DNA from: Erythrobacter sp. NAP1
GTDB lineage: Bacteria; Pseudomonadota; Alphaproteobacteria; Sphingomonadales; Sphingomonadaceae
DNA length: 64,000 nt
NCBI RefSeq assembly: GCF_000152865.1
Contig: NZ_CH672390.1
Span: 620,001-684,000, forward strand
Direction: 5' to 3'
Below the pieces are notes generated by a model that saw nothing but the letters and a program-made list of their open reading frames with translations, searched no databases and was not told the DNA's origin. The position numbers and the translations under genes are program-made. Positions 8,453 through 18,313 of the stretch are shown piece after piece; position 1 is the first letter of the stretch, and every line of letters starts with the position of its first letter.

Positions 8453-10141
8453 TCAGGCCTTGGCTCTGAGCCCGCTTACCGTCGCGCCGCTGGCTGCGAG
8501 TTGCTCGACGTCGATCTTCATGTGGATGAGGCGAAGGCCAATCCGTTCCTTGGCTTCGGTTAGCGCGGCGGTGAATTCCTGTGTCGTGGTGGCGGTAGCG
8601 CTCCACGCGCCAAAGGATGCGCCGAGCATCGCAAAATCGGGGTTTGAAAGTTCCGTACCCGAAACCCGCGCCGGATATTCGCGCTCCTGATGCATGCGGA
8701 TCGTGCCGTATGCGCCGTTGTCGACCACCAGAACGATCAGGTTTGCGTTGTATTGCGCTGCGGTCGCCAGCTCCTGTCCGTTCATCAGGAAATCGCCATC
8801 GCCCGCGACGGCGACGATTGTCCGGTCCGGAAAACGCAGCGCGGCTGCAACCGATGCGGGCACGCCATATCCCATCGCGCCTGCGGTAGGGGCAAGCTGG
8901 CTCGGATAACCGGCATAGCGCCAGTACCGGTGCCACCACCCGGCAAAATTTCCCGCTCCGTTACAAATGATCGTATCGGCAGGCAGCGTCTCGCGCATGG
9001 CTGTGACGCAGGCCCCCATATCGAGGGCAGGGGGATTGTCCGAAACCTTGTGAGAGGCCCACGCTTCCCATTCCGCGTGAGCTTCCTTTCCGGCGTCGAA
9101 GGGAATGATCGAATGGTCCTCCCACAGCGCGGCAGCCTCGGCAAATTCGTCCACCGCGCAGGCGAGCCCCAACTCGGTCAAATAAACCCGGCCAAGTTCG
9201 TTTGGATCGGGATGGACGTGAACAAGCAACTGGTCAGGATGATCGGTCGCCGGGAAGCTGTAGCCATCGGTCGTCGCTTCACCCAGCCGCGCTCCCACTG
9301 CGAGGACGAAATCGGCCTCCTTCACGCGCTTCACGAGCGCAGGGTTGGGGCCATATCCGAGGTTGCCAGCGTAGACTGGCGAGTCTGGCGAGATCGCGTC
9401 CTGCCTGCGAAACGCCGTCGCAACCGGCAAGCCGACGCTTTCGGCAAAGGCCTGGAAATGTTCGCGTGCCTTGGAGTTCCAGCCTGCGCCACCGATGATG
9501 GCGATGGGACTGGCCGCATCGGCAAGCAGCGCGAACATCGCCTGCATAGCGTCGGGACACACGGCCTGAGCCGGGCGGACGGTTGCCGGACGCGGCTTGA
9601 TGTCGGCGCTGACGGGATCGCACAGCATGTCTTCCGGGAGCGCGAGCACCACGGGGCCCGGCCTCCCGCTCACCGCAACGGAATAGGCGCGCGCTACGTA
9701 TTCGGGCACTCGGGCGGGGTCATCGATACGCGCAGCCCATTTGGCGATCGGGCCAAAGAACGCTTTGAAATTGACTTCCTGAAAGCCTTCACGATCGCGC
9801 ATCGGGCGCGCGACATCGCCGACGAAGAGGATCATCGGCTGGGAGTCCTGATGGGCGACGTGCACGCCGATCGACGCGTTGGTTGCGCCCGGTCCGCGAG
9901 TGACAAAAGCGATACCGGGGCGAAGGCAATCGCCCGCAGCACTCATCGCGCCATCAGCGCACGCCATGAAGGCTGCTCCGCCCTCTTGCCTACACACCAA
10001 GGTTTCGATGTCCGAACGTTCGTGAAGCGCGTCGAGAACTGCGAGAAAGCTCTCGCCCGGCACGGTGAAAATCCGGTCAGTGCCTTGTTCTTTCAGGCAA
10101 TCGACCAGCAATTCGGCGGCGGTCTGAGTCGCTTGGCTCAC
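8453..10141 (-). CDS. Thiamine-diphosphate enzyme, acetolactate-synthase-like
   Basis: A 562-residue ThDP-dependent enzyme of the acetolactate synthase/benzoylformate decarboxylase superfamily. The N-terminal domain carries the catalytic-glutamate motif VPGESFLAVLDAL near residue 27. The middle domain is the regulatory FAD-like domain, and the C-terminal domain has the ThDP-binding GDGDFLMN...VVDN motif near 435-460. GTG at 10141 (VSQATQT) is chosen because AGAGGAG lies about 8 bases upstream; an ATG 17 codons earlier lacks this. No small regulatory subunit is nearby, so true biosynthetic IlvB is unlikely. The substrate is unknown. Confidence 0.88.
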   Translation of the reverse strand: MSQATQTAAELLVDCLKEQGTDRIFTVPGESFLAVLDALHERSDIETLVCRQEGGAAFMACADGAMSAAGDCLRPGIAFVTRGPGATNASIGVHVAHQDSQPMILFVGDVARPMRDREGFQEVNFKAFFGPIAKWAARIDDPARVPEYVARAYSVAVSGRPGPVVLALPEDMLCDPVSADIKPRPATVRPAQAVCPDAMQAMFALLADAASPIAIIGGAGWNSKAREHFQAFAESVGLPVATAFRRQDAISPDSPVYAGNLGYGPNPALVKRVKEADFVLAVGARLGEATTDGYSFPATDHPDQLLVHVHPDPNELGRVYLTELGLACAVDEFAEAAALWEDHSIIPFDAGKEAHAEWEAWASHKVSDNPPALDMGACVTAMRETLPADTIICNGAGNFAGWWHRYWRYAGYPSQLAPTAGAMGYGVPASVAAALRFPDRTIVAVAGDGDFLMNGQELATAAQYNANLIVLVVDNGAYGTIRMHQEREYPARVSGTELSNPDFAMLGASFGAWSATATTTQEFTAALTEAKERIGLRLIHMKIDVEQLAASGATVSGLRAKA

Positions 10142-10281
10142 ATGTGCTCTCCTCTTGTCCGCGCGCTTAGCCGGGGCACGGCAAACTGGCAAACACGCGC
10201 TTCTTGGCGTTCCACCGATTAACCACGAAATCGGCTAACTGTCTCCATTTTGGGCAGGGGAAATCGCGGCCTCGTAAACTC

Positions 10282-10296
10282 TTAAGAAAGTGTTAA
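10282..10296. promoter_or_regulatory. CtrA-type binding box
   Basis: TTAA-GAAAGTG-TTAA followed by C matches the full CtrA consensus TTAA-N7-TTAAC. It lies 12 bases before the ATG at 10308, in the spacer divergent from the ThDP enzyme gene, so CtrA could repress or activate the small membrane-anchored protein. Confidence 0.55.
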
Positions 10297-10307
10297 CGCT
10301 TGGCCCT

Positions 10308-10583
10308 ATGAAACAAAGCAAAGTCGCAATCGATACAATCCTCAACGCACCGGCTGGCCCCGAAATTGAGCGCAGGCGCCTGCTTGGGCGAAAGCGTCGT
10401 TCTCTCGTCCTGACACAGGAAGGCGCTGGCCACCCGTTTCGTCAAAGCCTGCCTCCGCATGTCACTGCTGATTTGATCGAAGAGCCGGCTGAGAGCCTGT
10501 GGCGCTTTACCGCTGACGATATGCGCGGTTTTGCGAGCGTCTATTTCGCTGCGTTTGCAGCGATGCTCGTCTTTATCATGTGA
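10308..10583 (+). CDS. Hypothetical small protein with C-terminal membrane anchor
   Basis: A 91-residue protein of unrecognised family. The N-terminal two thirds are basic and hydrophilic (RRRLLGRKRRS near residue 24). The last 20 residues (GFASVYFAAFAAMLVFIM) form one hydrophobic helix ending at the C-terminus, so it may be tail-anchored. ATG at 10308 (MKQSKVAID) is the likely start; a weak in-frame start 6 codons earlier overlaps the CtrA-like box. It converges tightly on the MFS transporter gene, three bases apart. Confidence 0.6.
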   Translation: MKQSKVAIDTILNAPAGPEIERRRLLGRKRRSLVLTQEGAGHPFRQSLPPHVTADLIEEPAESLWRFTADDMRGFASVYFAAFAAMLVFIM

Positions 10584-10586
10584 GAC

Positions 10587-12002
10587 TTATTCGGCTGGAG
10601 CAGCGTCTGCGAGGCTCTTGGCCGCCGCTGCATCCTTCTCGGCGCGGAACAAGAGCATGCCCAGCCATGCGGAAATGACCGTCATCGCGCCTGCGAAGAG
10701 CAATTGCTCAACCACCGGGATGCCGAGGCCAGTTAGCCCGATTGCGATCAGCGAGCCCACCACCATGGCGAGCGAATTGACGATGTTGTTCGCGGCAATG
10801 GTTCGGCTTGCCGCGTCATGCGCACACCGGGTGGTGAGAAACGCGTAAAGCGGCACAACGAAGAAACCCCCCGCAGTCGCGATACCGAGCAGCATGAGTG
10901 AAAGAGGGATCGCAAGCGGCTCAAGAATCCAAAGCTGGATTGGCAGCAATTCGCCAGAGGCATTTGGCGTCCAAGCCTTCGAGACGAGGTAAAAGCCGAT
11001 CACGAAGATGCCCATGATGATCACGGAAGCGGGCGAGTAACGCGCCGATACGTCGCCTTTCAAAAGCGCGTTGATGCCGATCGAACCGATAGCGATGCCG
11101 ATCGAGAAGATGACGAGGAACAGGCTCGCCACTTCCTTGGAGGCAAGCAACTGGTTCTTGGCAAGCGGCGGGAACTGGATGAACAGCACGGCGCCAATCG
11201 TCCAGAAGAAACTGATCGCGATGATCGCCAGGAAAATCTCGCGATTATGAGCGGTGTCTCGCACCAGCTTGTAGCTCATCATCGCCTGGTCGGCGATCGC
11301 GACAAAGGGATAGCCGAGCCAGCGCATGAGTTTGCTGCCCACCTTCTCGCGGTAAGGCTCGAGCAGCGGGTAATGCATCTCGTAATCGCTCTGCGGCGGC
11401 GCATCGGGCACGTAGCGGCTCACCCAGTAGCCGATGAAAGCGGTTATCACGATCAGGACCATTGCGATCTCGACCGCGATGAATCCGGCCAGAATCGTAC
11501 CGGTCAGAATGGCGATATACGTCCCCGCCTCGATCAACCCGGTTCCGGAGAGAACCTCTTCCTTCTTGAGGTGCTGTGGAAGAATTGCGTACTTGATGGG
11601 CCCGAGGAAAGTCGACTGCGTGGCGGCAAGGAATACGACAAAGAGCAGGAGCGGGATGGCAACCGTGTGCACCATGATCCCCTGCCACGCCATGAAAAGG
11701 CCAATCGCGCCGAGTGATGCCCACCCGATCTCGCATATCTTGACGATGCGGATGATCCGCGCCTTGTCGCGCGTGTCGGCAAGTTGCCCGGCAAGCGCCG
11801 AAAAGACCACGAATGGGACGATGAAAATGACCGATGCTAGGCCGCTGAACAGCGCTTCTTGCTGCTCGTCATTGTAGACCGTGTAGACCACGAACAGGAC
11901 GAGTGCGGTCTTGTACAGATTATCGTTGAAGGCATTGAAGAACTGCGTGACCATAAGCGGCAGAAAGCGCTTACGGCGCATGAGGTGCGTCGATGTGGTC
12001 AT
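10587..12002 (-). CDS. MFS transporter, LplT-like lysophospholipid flippase family
   Basis: A 471-residue major facilitator with about twelve membrane helices. The N-terminal TQFFNAFNDNLYKTAL stretch is characteristic of the LplT/Aas transporter group, which flips lysophospholipids inward for re-acylation. There is no fused acyltransferase or AMP-ligase domain, unlike Aas-type fusions. The pgsA phospholipid gene is divergent next door (147 bases away), which fits a lipid role. The exact substrate is inferred. Confidence 0.82.
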   Translation of the reverse strand: MTTSTHLMRRKRFLPLMVTQFFNAFNDNLYKTALVLFVVYTVYNDEQQEALFSGLASVIFIVPFVVFSALAGQLADTRDKARIIRIVKICEIGWASLGAIGLFMAWQGIMVHTVAIPLLLFVVFLAATQSTFLGPIKYAILPQHLKKEEVLSGTGLIEAGTYIAILTGTILAGFIAVEIAMVLIVITAFIGYWVSRYVPDAPPQSDYEMHYPLLEPYREKVGSKLMRWLGYPFVAIADQAMMSYKLVRDTAHNREIFLAIIAISFFWTIGAVLFIQFPPLAKNQLLASKEVASLFLVIFSIGIAIGSIGINALLKGDVSARYSPASVIIMGIFVIGFYLVSKAWTPNASGELLPIQLWILEPLAIPLSLMLLGIATAGGFFVVPLYAFLTTRCAHDAASRTIAANNIVNSLAMVVGSLIAIGLTGLGIPVVEQLLFAGAMTVISAWLGMLLFRAEKDAAAAKSLADAAPAE

Positions 12003-12148
12003 GCGTTAAAGCAGTTGTAGCCCGTTCTCTCTTCTGTTCCCCACATAGCGACGATGCGGAGGGGAGCAAGGGCGAGGAAGTATAGCTGTTAGCAGAACGT
12101 TGAGGATCATTTGCTTGGAGCATCGCCCGCGCTAAGGGGGAAACGAAG

Positions 12149-12757
12149 ATGCTGACGCTGCCCAACATCCTGACCCTTTCGCGAATTTTCGCAGTGCCGC
12201 TGCTCGGTTTCCTGTTGTGGTGGCCGGACTGGCAGCTCGGCTACCTGATCGGTTTTGCGCTTTATTGCGTGATTGCGATCACCGACTTTTTCGACGGCTA
12301 TCTGGCGCGAGCACAGGGGACCGTGTCGAAACTCGGCATCTTCCTTGATCCGATTGCGGACAAGATCATGGTCGCCGCCGTGATCCTGATTCTGACCGCG
12401 CAAGGTTTCCTGAGAGGTCCGTATGTCGGCGATATGCACGTCATCGCGGGGCTTGTGATTCTTATCCGCGAGATCACGGTGAGCGGTTTGCGCGAGTTTT
12501 TGGGCGGCATCCAGGTGTCAGTCCCGGTTACGAAACTCGCAAAGTGGAAGACGACGTTTCAACTGGTCGCTCTTGGCGCGCTGATCCTGGGCGGAGCTGT
12601 TCACGGGCAGCCATGCCAGTCGCCCGGGGCCGCCTGCGCTAGCGTTGAAGAAACATGGATCCATGTCGTCGGCCTCGCCAGCCTCTGGGCTGCCGCCGTG
12701 CTGACCTGCATCACAGGTTGGGACTATCTGCGGGTCGGCCTCAAGCACATGGAATGA
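12149..12757 (+). CDS. pgsA: CDP-diacylglycerol--glycerol-3-phosphate phosphatidyltransferase
   Basis: Makes phosphatidylglycerol phosphate, the committed step to PG and cardiolipin, in the inner membrane. The CDP-alcohol phosphotransferase signature D-G-x2-A-R-x8-G-x3-D-x3-D is complete (DGYLARAQG...GIFLDPIAD, residues about 48-71). Start MLTLPNILTLSRI is family-typical, with a purine-rich AAGGGGGAAACGAAG before the ATG. A cysteine-containing loop (GQPCQSPGAACAS) near residue 155 is an unusual insertion. The gene is preceded by 146 bases of spacer. Confidence 0.95.
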   Translation: MLTLPNILTLSRIFAVPLLGFLLWWPDWQLGYLIGFALYCVIAITDFFDGYLARAQGTVSKLGIFLDPIADKIMVAAVILILTAQGFLRGPYVGDMHVIAGLVILIREITVSGLREFLGGIQVSVPVTKLAKWKTTFQLVALGALILGGAVHGQPCQSPGAACASVEETWIHVVGLASLWAAAVLTCITGWDYLRVGLKHME

Positions 12758-12774
12758 AGCGGCGAAAGCACTAG

Positions 12775-13446
12775 CTAGATCATGGACCGCAGCATGGCGT
12801 GGCTCGAGACAACCGTGTCAGCCCCGTTCGCCATCAGCCGCTGCTCCAATCCAGCGTCGCAATGACCGCCTCCGGTGAAGCCTATTGCTGTCATCCCGGC
12901 TGCTTTCGCGGCGCGAACTCCATTTACGCTGTCCTCGATGACCACGCATTTCGCGGGCGCTGTGCTGGTTTGCTTCGCTGCGTGCAGGAACAGGTCCGGC
13001 GCGGGTTTCCCGTTCTCCACATGATCGGCTGAATAGATGTGCGGCGCGAGAAGATCGAAGAGCCCTGCAATCTTCAGCTTCTTGGTAAGCCGATCAAAGG
13101 GGGCAGACGAGCCAACGGCCACCTTACCGCCAAATGCTTCGATCAACGAGGGCACACCGCTGATCGGCAGCAATTCGACCTGCACACGCTCCCAGATCTT
13201 TTCCTGAAGTTTGTCGCCGAAGTCAGATGGCAAATCGCCGCCTACTCGGCTGGCATGGTCGCTGCGCAGCTCTGCGTAAAAGTCGGGATTGGACAATCCG
13301 ACGAACCGGGTCAGATATTCCGTCAGATCGTATTCAAGCCCCATCTTGGCGAGCAACTCACGCTCTACCGTGATGTGGATGATCTCAGAATCGACCAGTA
13401 CTCCGTCGCTGTCAAAGATGATCGCATCGAATTCGCGCAGCTTCAT
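12775..13446 (-). CDS. HAD-superfamily phosphatase/phosphomutase
   Basis: A 223-residue haloacid-dehalogenase hydrolase of the beta-phosphoglucomutase/phosphoglycolate phosphatase subgroup. Motif I is FDSDGVLVDSE (residues about 9-19), motif II is VGSSAP near 105, motif III lysine lies in NGKPAPD near 137 and motif IV is VIEDSVNG near 160. A helical cap lies between motifs I and II. ATG at 13446 (MKLREFDAIIFD) is chosen because the family begins just before motif I. It follows oxyR by seven bases and is probably the last gene of rnd-oxyR-HAD. Its substrate is unknown. Confidence 0.88.
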   Translation of the reverse strand: MKLREFDAIIFDSDGVLVDSEIIHITVERELLAKMGLEYDLTEYLTRFVGLSNPDFYAELRSDHASRVGGDLPSDFGDKLQEKIWERVQVELLPISGVPSLIEAFGGKVAVGSSAPFDRLTKKLKIAGLFDLLAPHIYSADHVENGKPAPDLFLHAAKQTSTAPAKCVVIEDSVNGVRAAKAAGMTAIGFTGGGHCDAGLEQRLMANGADTVVSSHAMLRSMI

Positions 13447-13453
13447 GCCGGTG

Positions 13454-14350
13454 TCAGCCAGCCCGAAGCTCATCCGCCAGCAACCTGAAATCCGCCTCGC
13501 GCGGTGAATTCTTGCGCCAAGCCAGAACAATCTCGCGCTTGGCGTTGTCGCTTTCCACAGGCCTTGCGACAACTTCGGTGCCGTTCAGGATGCCAGCGTC
13601 AATCGCCATTTCTGGCAGCATGGTGAGGCCGAGGTCGTTATCGACCATCTGGACCAGCGTGTGCAGGCTCGTGCCGATCATGCTGGCGCTGGCGCGCAGT
13701 TCTGAGCGGTTGCAGGCGGCGAGCGCGTGATCGCGCAGGCAGTGGCCGTCCTCAAGCAAGAGCAGGCGCCCCTGGTCGATCATGTCGGGCGGAATTGTCG
13801 CTGGTGGATCGCGCGGGTCGTCCTTGGGAAAGGCAACGAACAGCGGGTCATCCGCGATGTGAACCCAGTCCGCCTCGCCCGTGTCGAACGGTAGCGCAAG
13901 CAGCACGCAATCAGCCCTGCCATGCTGGAGAGATTCAAGTGCGTCGTGCGATGTCTCTTCGCGCAGCATCAATTGCAGGTCTGGGCGCTCCTTTTTGAGG
14001 CGCGGCAAGAGACGCGGGATCATGAAGGGAGCGATGGTCGGGATCACGCTCATGCGCAGCTGACCCGAGAGCGGCTTACCGGCCGCTTGCACCAAGTCGG
14101 ACAATTCCTCCGCCTCGCGCAGCAACTTGTTAGCCTTCGCCACGACTTGCTCCCCCAGAGCGGTGAAGCGCACGACGCGGCGCGAACGCTCGACCAAGGT
14201 CACGCCCAGGAGCGATTCAAGCTCGCGAATGCCGGCCGACAAAGTCGACTGCGACACGAAGCTCGCATCGGCAGCGCGGCCGAAATGGCCGTGCTCATGC
14301 AGCGCGACGAGATATTGCAGTTGCTTGATCGTGGGGAGGTAAGTGCTCAA
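13454..14350 (-). CDS. oxyR: Hydrogen-peroxide sensor OxyR (LysR family)
   Basis: LysR-type regulator of 298 residues with an N-terminal winged HTH (FGRAADASFVSQSTLSAGIRELE near residue 23 onward) and a periplasmic-binding-like sensor domain. The redox pair of OxyR is present: EDGHCLRDHALAAC places two cysteines nine residues apart, like Cys199/Cys208 of E. coli. Translation probably starts at TTG (14350), with GGAG inside the end of rnd. It lies seven bases after rnd. No katG or ahpC is adjacent, so targets are elsewhere. Confidence 0.93.
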   Translation of the reverse strand: MSTYLPTIKQLQYLVALHEHGHFGRAADASFVSQSTLSAGIRELESLLGVTLVERSRRVVRFTALGEQVVAKANKLLREAEELSDLVQAAGKPLSGQLRMSVIPTIAPFMIPRLLPRLKKERPDLQLMLREETSHDALESLQHGRADCVLLALPFDTGEADWVHIADDPLFVAFPKDDPRDPPATIPPDMIDQGRLLLLEDGHCLRDHALAACNRSELRASASMIGTSLHTLVQMVDNDLGLTMLPEMAIDAGILNGTEVVARPVESDNAKREIVLAWRKNSPREADFRLLADELRAG

Positions 14351-14357
14351 GGCCGAT

Positions 14358-15560
14358 TCACTCCGCCGCCAGCGCTTCTTCCATGCTCGCCTGCATGTCG
14401 TCGATGTGGGTCATGGTAAGCTTGCCGTCCTTGACCGCAAAAGCGAGCTTGCCCTCGACCAGTTCGAGCGCATCCTTGCCGAACACGTCATAGCGCCAGC
14501 CCTGCAGCACCTTGAGATCGCGAACACCGGCTGCGAGCGCTTCCATCTCGTCTGCGCGGGTGAGCAGGCGGGCGGCCACGTCGATTTCGCGGGCGCGGAT
14601 TTTGAGGAGCAGTTTGAGCAGGTCGGCGACCAGAGCGCCTTCCTTGCCGAGCGGCGCGCCGCGTTTCATCTTTTCGGGCATTTCCGACTTGGGCAGCGGC
14701 TCGGCATCGCCAACCACCTTCATCAGGCGCTTGCCAATGTCGTTGTCCTTCCACGACGCTGAAAGTCCGCGCACCTTCGCGAGATCGCCCTGTTTCTTGG
14801 GTGGGTGCGAGGCAATGTCGGCGAGCGTTTCGTCGCGCATAATGCGACCGCGCGGAATGTTCTTGTGCTGCGCTTCGCCCTCGCGCCATGCGGCAAGGGC
14901 TTTAAGGCGGCCAAGCACCTGCGGATTGCGGCCCGGCTGGCGGATACGCTTCCATGAAGTGTCGGGATCTACGATGTAGTTCGACGGGTCGGCGAGCTTT
15001 TCCATCTCAGCATCGAGCCAGGCGCCGCGTTCGGTCTTCATCAGTTTCTTGAGAATCTTCGGGAAGATCTTCGACAGGTGCGTCACGTCACCGATTGCAT
15101 ATTCAATCTGGCGGTCGGTTAGCGGACGGCGGCTCCAGTCGGTAAAACGCGCGCCCTTGTCGACCGTGATGTTCAGCCAGTGGTCGACGAGATTGGCATA
15201 GCCGATCTGTTCGGACTGGCTGATCGCCATCATCGAGATTTGCGTGTCGAAAATGGGGAAGGGCGTCTTGCCCGTCATGTTGACGATGATCTCGACGTCC
15301 TGACCGCCAGCGTGGAAGACCTTCAGAACCTCATCGTTCTCGGTCAGCAGTTCGAGCAGGGGCGACAGGTCGATCCCGTCAGCCAACGGATCAATCGCCG
15401 CGGCTTCTTCAGTGTTGGCGATCTGAACCAGGCACAGTTCAGGCCAATAGGTGTTTTCGCGCATGAATTCGGTGTCGACGGCAACGAATTCGGATTGGGA
15501 GAGGCGCTCGCACAGGTCTGCCAGAGCGTCGGAAGTTGTAATGAGGTCGTGTATTTTCAT
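14358..15560 (-). CDS. rnd: Ribonuclease D
   Basis: 3'-5' exoribonuclease used in tRNA 3'-end maturation. The DEDD exonuclease domain starts with VAVDTEFMRE near residue 28 and continues with the central aspartates (VFHAGGQDVEI near 80). HRDC domains follow (about 205-285 and on). Its 400 residues are typical. It is the first gene of a minus-strand rnd-oxyR-HAD unit and is divergent from aspS, with a 192-base spacer between the two starts. Confidence 0.95.
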   Translation of the reverse strand: MKIHDLITTSDALADLCERLSQSEFVAVDTEFMRENTYWPELCLVQIANTEEAAAIDPLADGIDLSPLLELLTENDEVLKVFHAGGQDVEIIVNMTGKTPFPIFDTQISMMAISQSEQIGYANLVDHWLNITVDKGARFTDWSRRPLTDRQIEYAIGDVTHLSKIFPKILKKLMKTERGAWLDAEMEKLADPSNYIVDPDTSWKRIRQPGRNPQVLGRLKALAAWREGEAQHKNIPRGRIMRDETLADIASHPPKKQGDLAKVRGLSASWKDNDIGKRLMKVVGDAEPLPKSEMPEKMKRGAPLGKEGALVADLLKLLLKIRAREIDVAARLLTRADEMEALAAGVRDLKVLQGWRYDVFGKDALELVEGKLAFAVKDGKLTMTHIDDMQASMEEALAAE

Positions 15561-15752
15561 GTCTATCGTTTCTAGTGTTTTGAGCGGAGTGCCGCTCTCG
15601 GGCCTTTATCGACCCAGCAATTCGAGAGGTGCGCGACTTGACAAAGCGCAGGTCATGCCCTGTTAGCGCGCGCATATCCACGTGGGACAATTTGTCCTAC
15701 GAGACGCTGGCGCGCCCTTAGCGCCATACACCCAAACAGGACAAGAATTTAG

Positions 15753-17567
15753 ATGCACGCCTATCGTTCCCACACTTGCGCACAGCTTTCGGCTGAAAAT
15801 GTCGGCGAAACCGTCCGTCTTTCGGGCTGGATGCACCGGAAACGCGACCATGGCGGCGTGCTGTTCGTCGACCTACGCGATCATTACGGCATTACGCAGG
15901 TCGTGGCGGACGAGGATTCGCCCGCGCTCCCCGTGCTTGAAAAGCTGCGCGCCGAATCGGTTGTGACCATCGACGGCGAAGTGAAGGCCCGCACGCCCGA
16001 AACGGTGAACAAGGATCTGCCGACCGGCGAAATCGAGATTTTCGCACGCTCGATCACGGTTCAGAGCGCCGCCGACGAGCTGCCGATGCCGGTCGCGAGC
16101 GGAGAAGAGTATCCGGAGAACATCCGCCTCAAGTACCGCTTCCTCGATCTTCGCCGCGAGGTCATGCACCGCAACATCATGCTTCGCAGCCAGGTCATCA
16201 CCTCCCTGCGCCAGCGCATGATCGGGCAGGGCTTTACCGAGTTCCAGACCCCGATCCTCACCGCATCGAGCCCCGAAGGCGCACGCGACTTCCTCGTGCC
16301 GAGCCGCATGCACCCGAACAGCTTCTACGCGCTCCCGCAGGCGCCGCAGATGTTCAAGCAGATGCTCATGGTGTCGGGCTTTGATCGCTATTTCCAGATC
16401 GCGCCGTGCTTCCGCGACGAAGACCTGCGGGCCGATCGCAGCCTCGAGTTCTACCAGCTCGACTTCGAAATGAGCTTCGTCACGCAGGAAGACGTGTTCC
16501 AGGCATTGGAGCCGGTGCTTGCTGGCGTGTTCGAGGAATTTTCGGGCGGCAAGACCGTCACGAAATCGGGCGAGTTCCCGCGCATTCCATACGCCGAGGC
16601 GATGCTCAAGTATGGCACCGACAAGCCCGACCTGCGTAACCCGCTGATTATCAGCGACGTCACCAGCCACTTCGAAAAGAGCGGTTTTGGCCTGTTTGAA
16701 AAGATCGTCGGCGGCGGCGGTGTGGTTCGCGTCATCCCGGCTCCCGAGACCAACGAGAAGAGCCGCAAGTTCTTCGACGACATGAACAACTGGGCGCGCT
16801 CCGAAGGTTTTGCTGGTCTCGGCTACGTCACTCGCAAGGGCGGCGAGTTTGGCGGTCCGATTGCCAAGAACCACGGCCCTGATCGCATGGAAGAGCTCTA
16901 CAATGAGCTTGGCCTTGGCCCGGATGACGGCCTGTTTTTTGCCGCCGGCAAGGAAAAGGACGCAGCCAAGCTTGCGGGCGCGGCCCGCACGCAGATCGCC
17001 GAACAGCTCGAACTGATCGAACAGGATTGCTTCAAGTTCTGCTGGATCGTCGACTTCCCGATGTACGAATACGACGAGGAAGCGAAGAAGGTCGATTTCA
17101 GCCACAACCCCTTCTCGATGCCGCAAGGCGAGATGGAAGCGCTGGAAAGCATGGACCCGCTCGAAATCAAGGCGTGGCAGTACGACATCGTCTGCAACGG
17201 CTACGAGCTCAGCTCGGGCGCTATCCGGAACCACAAGCCGGAGATCATGTACAAGGCTTTCGAGATCGCGGGATACGACAACGCGACCGTCGACAAGGAA
17301 TTTGGCGGCATGATCGAAGCCTTCAAGCTAGGCGCGCCGCCGCATGGTGGTTCGGCTCCGGGTATCGACCGCATCGTGATGCTGCTCGCTGGCGAGGAAG
17401 CGATCCGCGAAGTCATCGCTTTCCCGATGAACCAGAAGGGCGAGGACCTCATGATGAGCGCGCCTTCCAAGGCAACGCCAGCGCAGCTGCGCGAACTTCA
17501 TCTGCGCCTCGTCGAACCAGCGCAAAAGGCACAGCCAAAGGCCGATATCGTCTCGGATGAAAGCTGA
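15753..17567 (+). CDS. aspS: Aspartyl-tRNA synthetase
   Basis: Class II aminoacyl-tRNA synthetase of 604 residues. It has an N-terminal OB anticodon-binding domain ([20 protein letters not shown] near residue 24), class II motif 2 ([10 protein letters not shown] near 217), the bacterial GAD insertion in the middle, and motif 3 near the end ([14 protein letters not shown]). The long N-extension and bacterial insertion fit the alphaproteobacterial enzyme; it may be a non-discriminating form, which cannot be told here. A strong terminator follows at 17577. Confidence 0.97.
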   Translation: MHAYRSHTCAQLSAENVGETVRLSGWMHRKRDHGGVLFVDLRDHYGITQVVADEDSPALPVLEKLRAESVVTIDGEVKARTPETVNKDLPTGEIEIFARSITVQSAADELPMPVASGEEYPENIRLKYRFLDLRREVMHRNIMLRSQVITSLRQRMIGQGFTEFQTPILTASSPEGARDFLVPSRMHPNSFYALPQAPQMFKQMLMVSGFDRYFQIAPCFRDEDLRADRSLEFYQLDFEMSFVTQEDVFQALEPVLAGVFEEFSGGKTVTKSGEFPRIPYAEAMLKYGTDKPDLRNPLIISDVTSHFEKSGFGLFEKIVGGGGVVRVIPAPETNEKSRKFFDDMNNWARSEGFAGLGYVTRKGGEFGGPIAKNHGPDRMEELYNELGLGPDDGLFFAAGKEKDAAKLAGAARTQIAEQLELIEQDCFKFCWIVDFPMYEYDEEAKKVDFSHNPFSMPQGEMEALESMDPLEIKAWQYDIVCNGYELSSGAIRNHKPEIMYKAFEIAGYDNATVDKEFGGMIEAFKLGAPPHGGSAPGIDRIVMLLAGEEAIREVIAFPMNQKGEDLMMSAPSKATPAQLRELHLRLVEPAQKAQPKADIVSDES

Positions 17568-17576
17568 CAGAAAAAT

Positions 17577-17616
17577 GGGGCGCCCTTCCGGTGTGGATGG
17601 GCGCCCTAGTTTTTTT
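17577..17616 (+). terminator. Rho-independent terminator of aspS
   Basis: GGGCGCCC (17578-17585) pairs with GGGCGCCC (17599-17606) over a 13-base loop, followed by TAG and seven T residues. Confidence 0.9.
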
Positions 17617-17737
17617 GGGACAATTATATTCTTAAAGTGGTGAGCGGAGCGCAGCCCAAGGCTGGCGATGCGTAGGCGCCGCTCAGGCGCGCTCGACGCT
17701 CATACGCAGGTCCCCACCTGCGATTGGTGTCATTCGG

Positions 17738-18172
17738 TTACGCGTACTGCTTTTCCAGCATGTCGCTGAACCGTTCGCCTTCCGAAATTTCCTGATACGT
17801 CTGCTGGATCAGGCTGCGGAAAGAGGCATCGAGATTGTCGTCTTCGAGTGCATCGCGGAACTTACCGGCGATGTAGTCTTCGCCTTCTTCCACGCGCTCG
17901 ACTGCGGCTTCGTTTCCGTTCTCAAACGAGTCGGCAATGCTCATGAAAGTCTGATGTGCCGATGCGGTCATGCTCGACGACGTAATTCGTTCTTCGCCAT
18001 TGCTCTCAAGCGCCGAATTCAGCTTCGAAAGCGTCTGTTCGCGCGAGTTCAGGCGGCGGTTAAGCGCATCCTTCAGTGCGGGGCTGTCTGCCTTGTCGAC
18101 GGCCTTGCGATAGCCTTCGACGGAATCGTAGGTAGTCTGGGTAAGCGATTTAAGAGTGTTGATATTACTCAT
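17738..18172 (-). CDS. DUF2383/PA2169-family four-helix-bundle protein
   Basis: A 144-residue all-helical protein of the PA2169/DUF2383 group, a ferritin-like bundle of unknown function often linked to stress. Helices are rich in Glu/Asp/Lys, without an obvious di-iron ExxH pair. ATG at 18172 (MSNINTLKSL) is chosen for its AAGGAGACC ribosome-binding site directly upstream; an upstream in-frame start has none. It is monocistronic, with about 120 bases of plain spacer before the aspS terminator. Confidence 0.82.
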   Translation of the reverse strand: MSNINTLKSLTQTTYDSVEGYRKAVDKADSPALKDALNRRLNSREQTLSKLNSALESNGEERITSSSMTASAHQTFMSIADSFENGNEAAVERVEEGEDYIAGKFRDALEDDNLDASFRSLIQQTYQEISEGERFSDMLEKQYA

Positions 18173-18313
18173 GGGTCTCCTTGATGGGGTTCGTGGAGTT
18201 AGCATTGCGCCGTCCGCGCCTTGCTTTCACCTCTCTTATGAACTGAGAGGGGTGATCGTTCCATGAGCTCGCTGGACCGTTCATGAGCTGCGATAGCTCG
18301 TTATTTCAATGAT

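Noticed and set aside
8453..10141. Biosynthetic acetolactate synthase ilvB.
   Set aside because: No regulatory subunit gene is adjacent and the protein resembles the broader ThDP group just as well.
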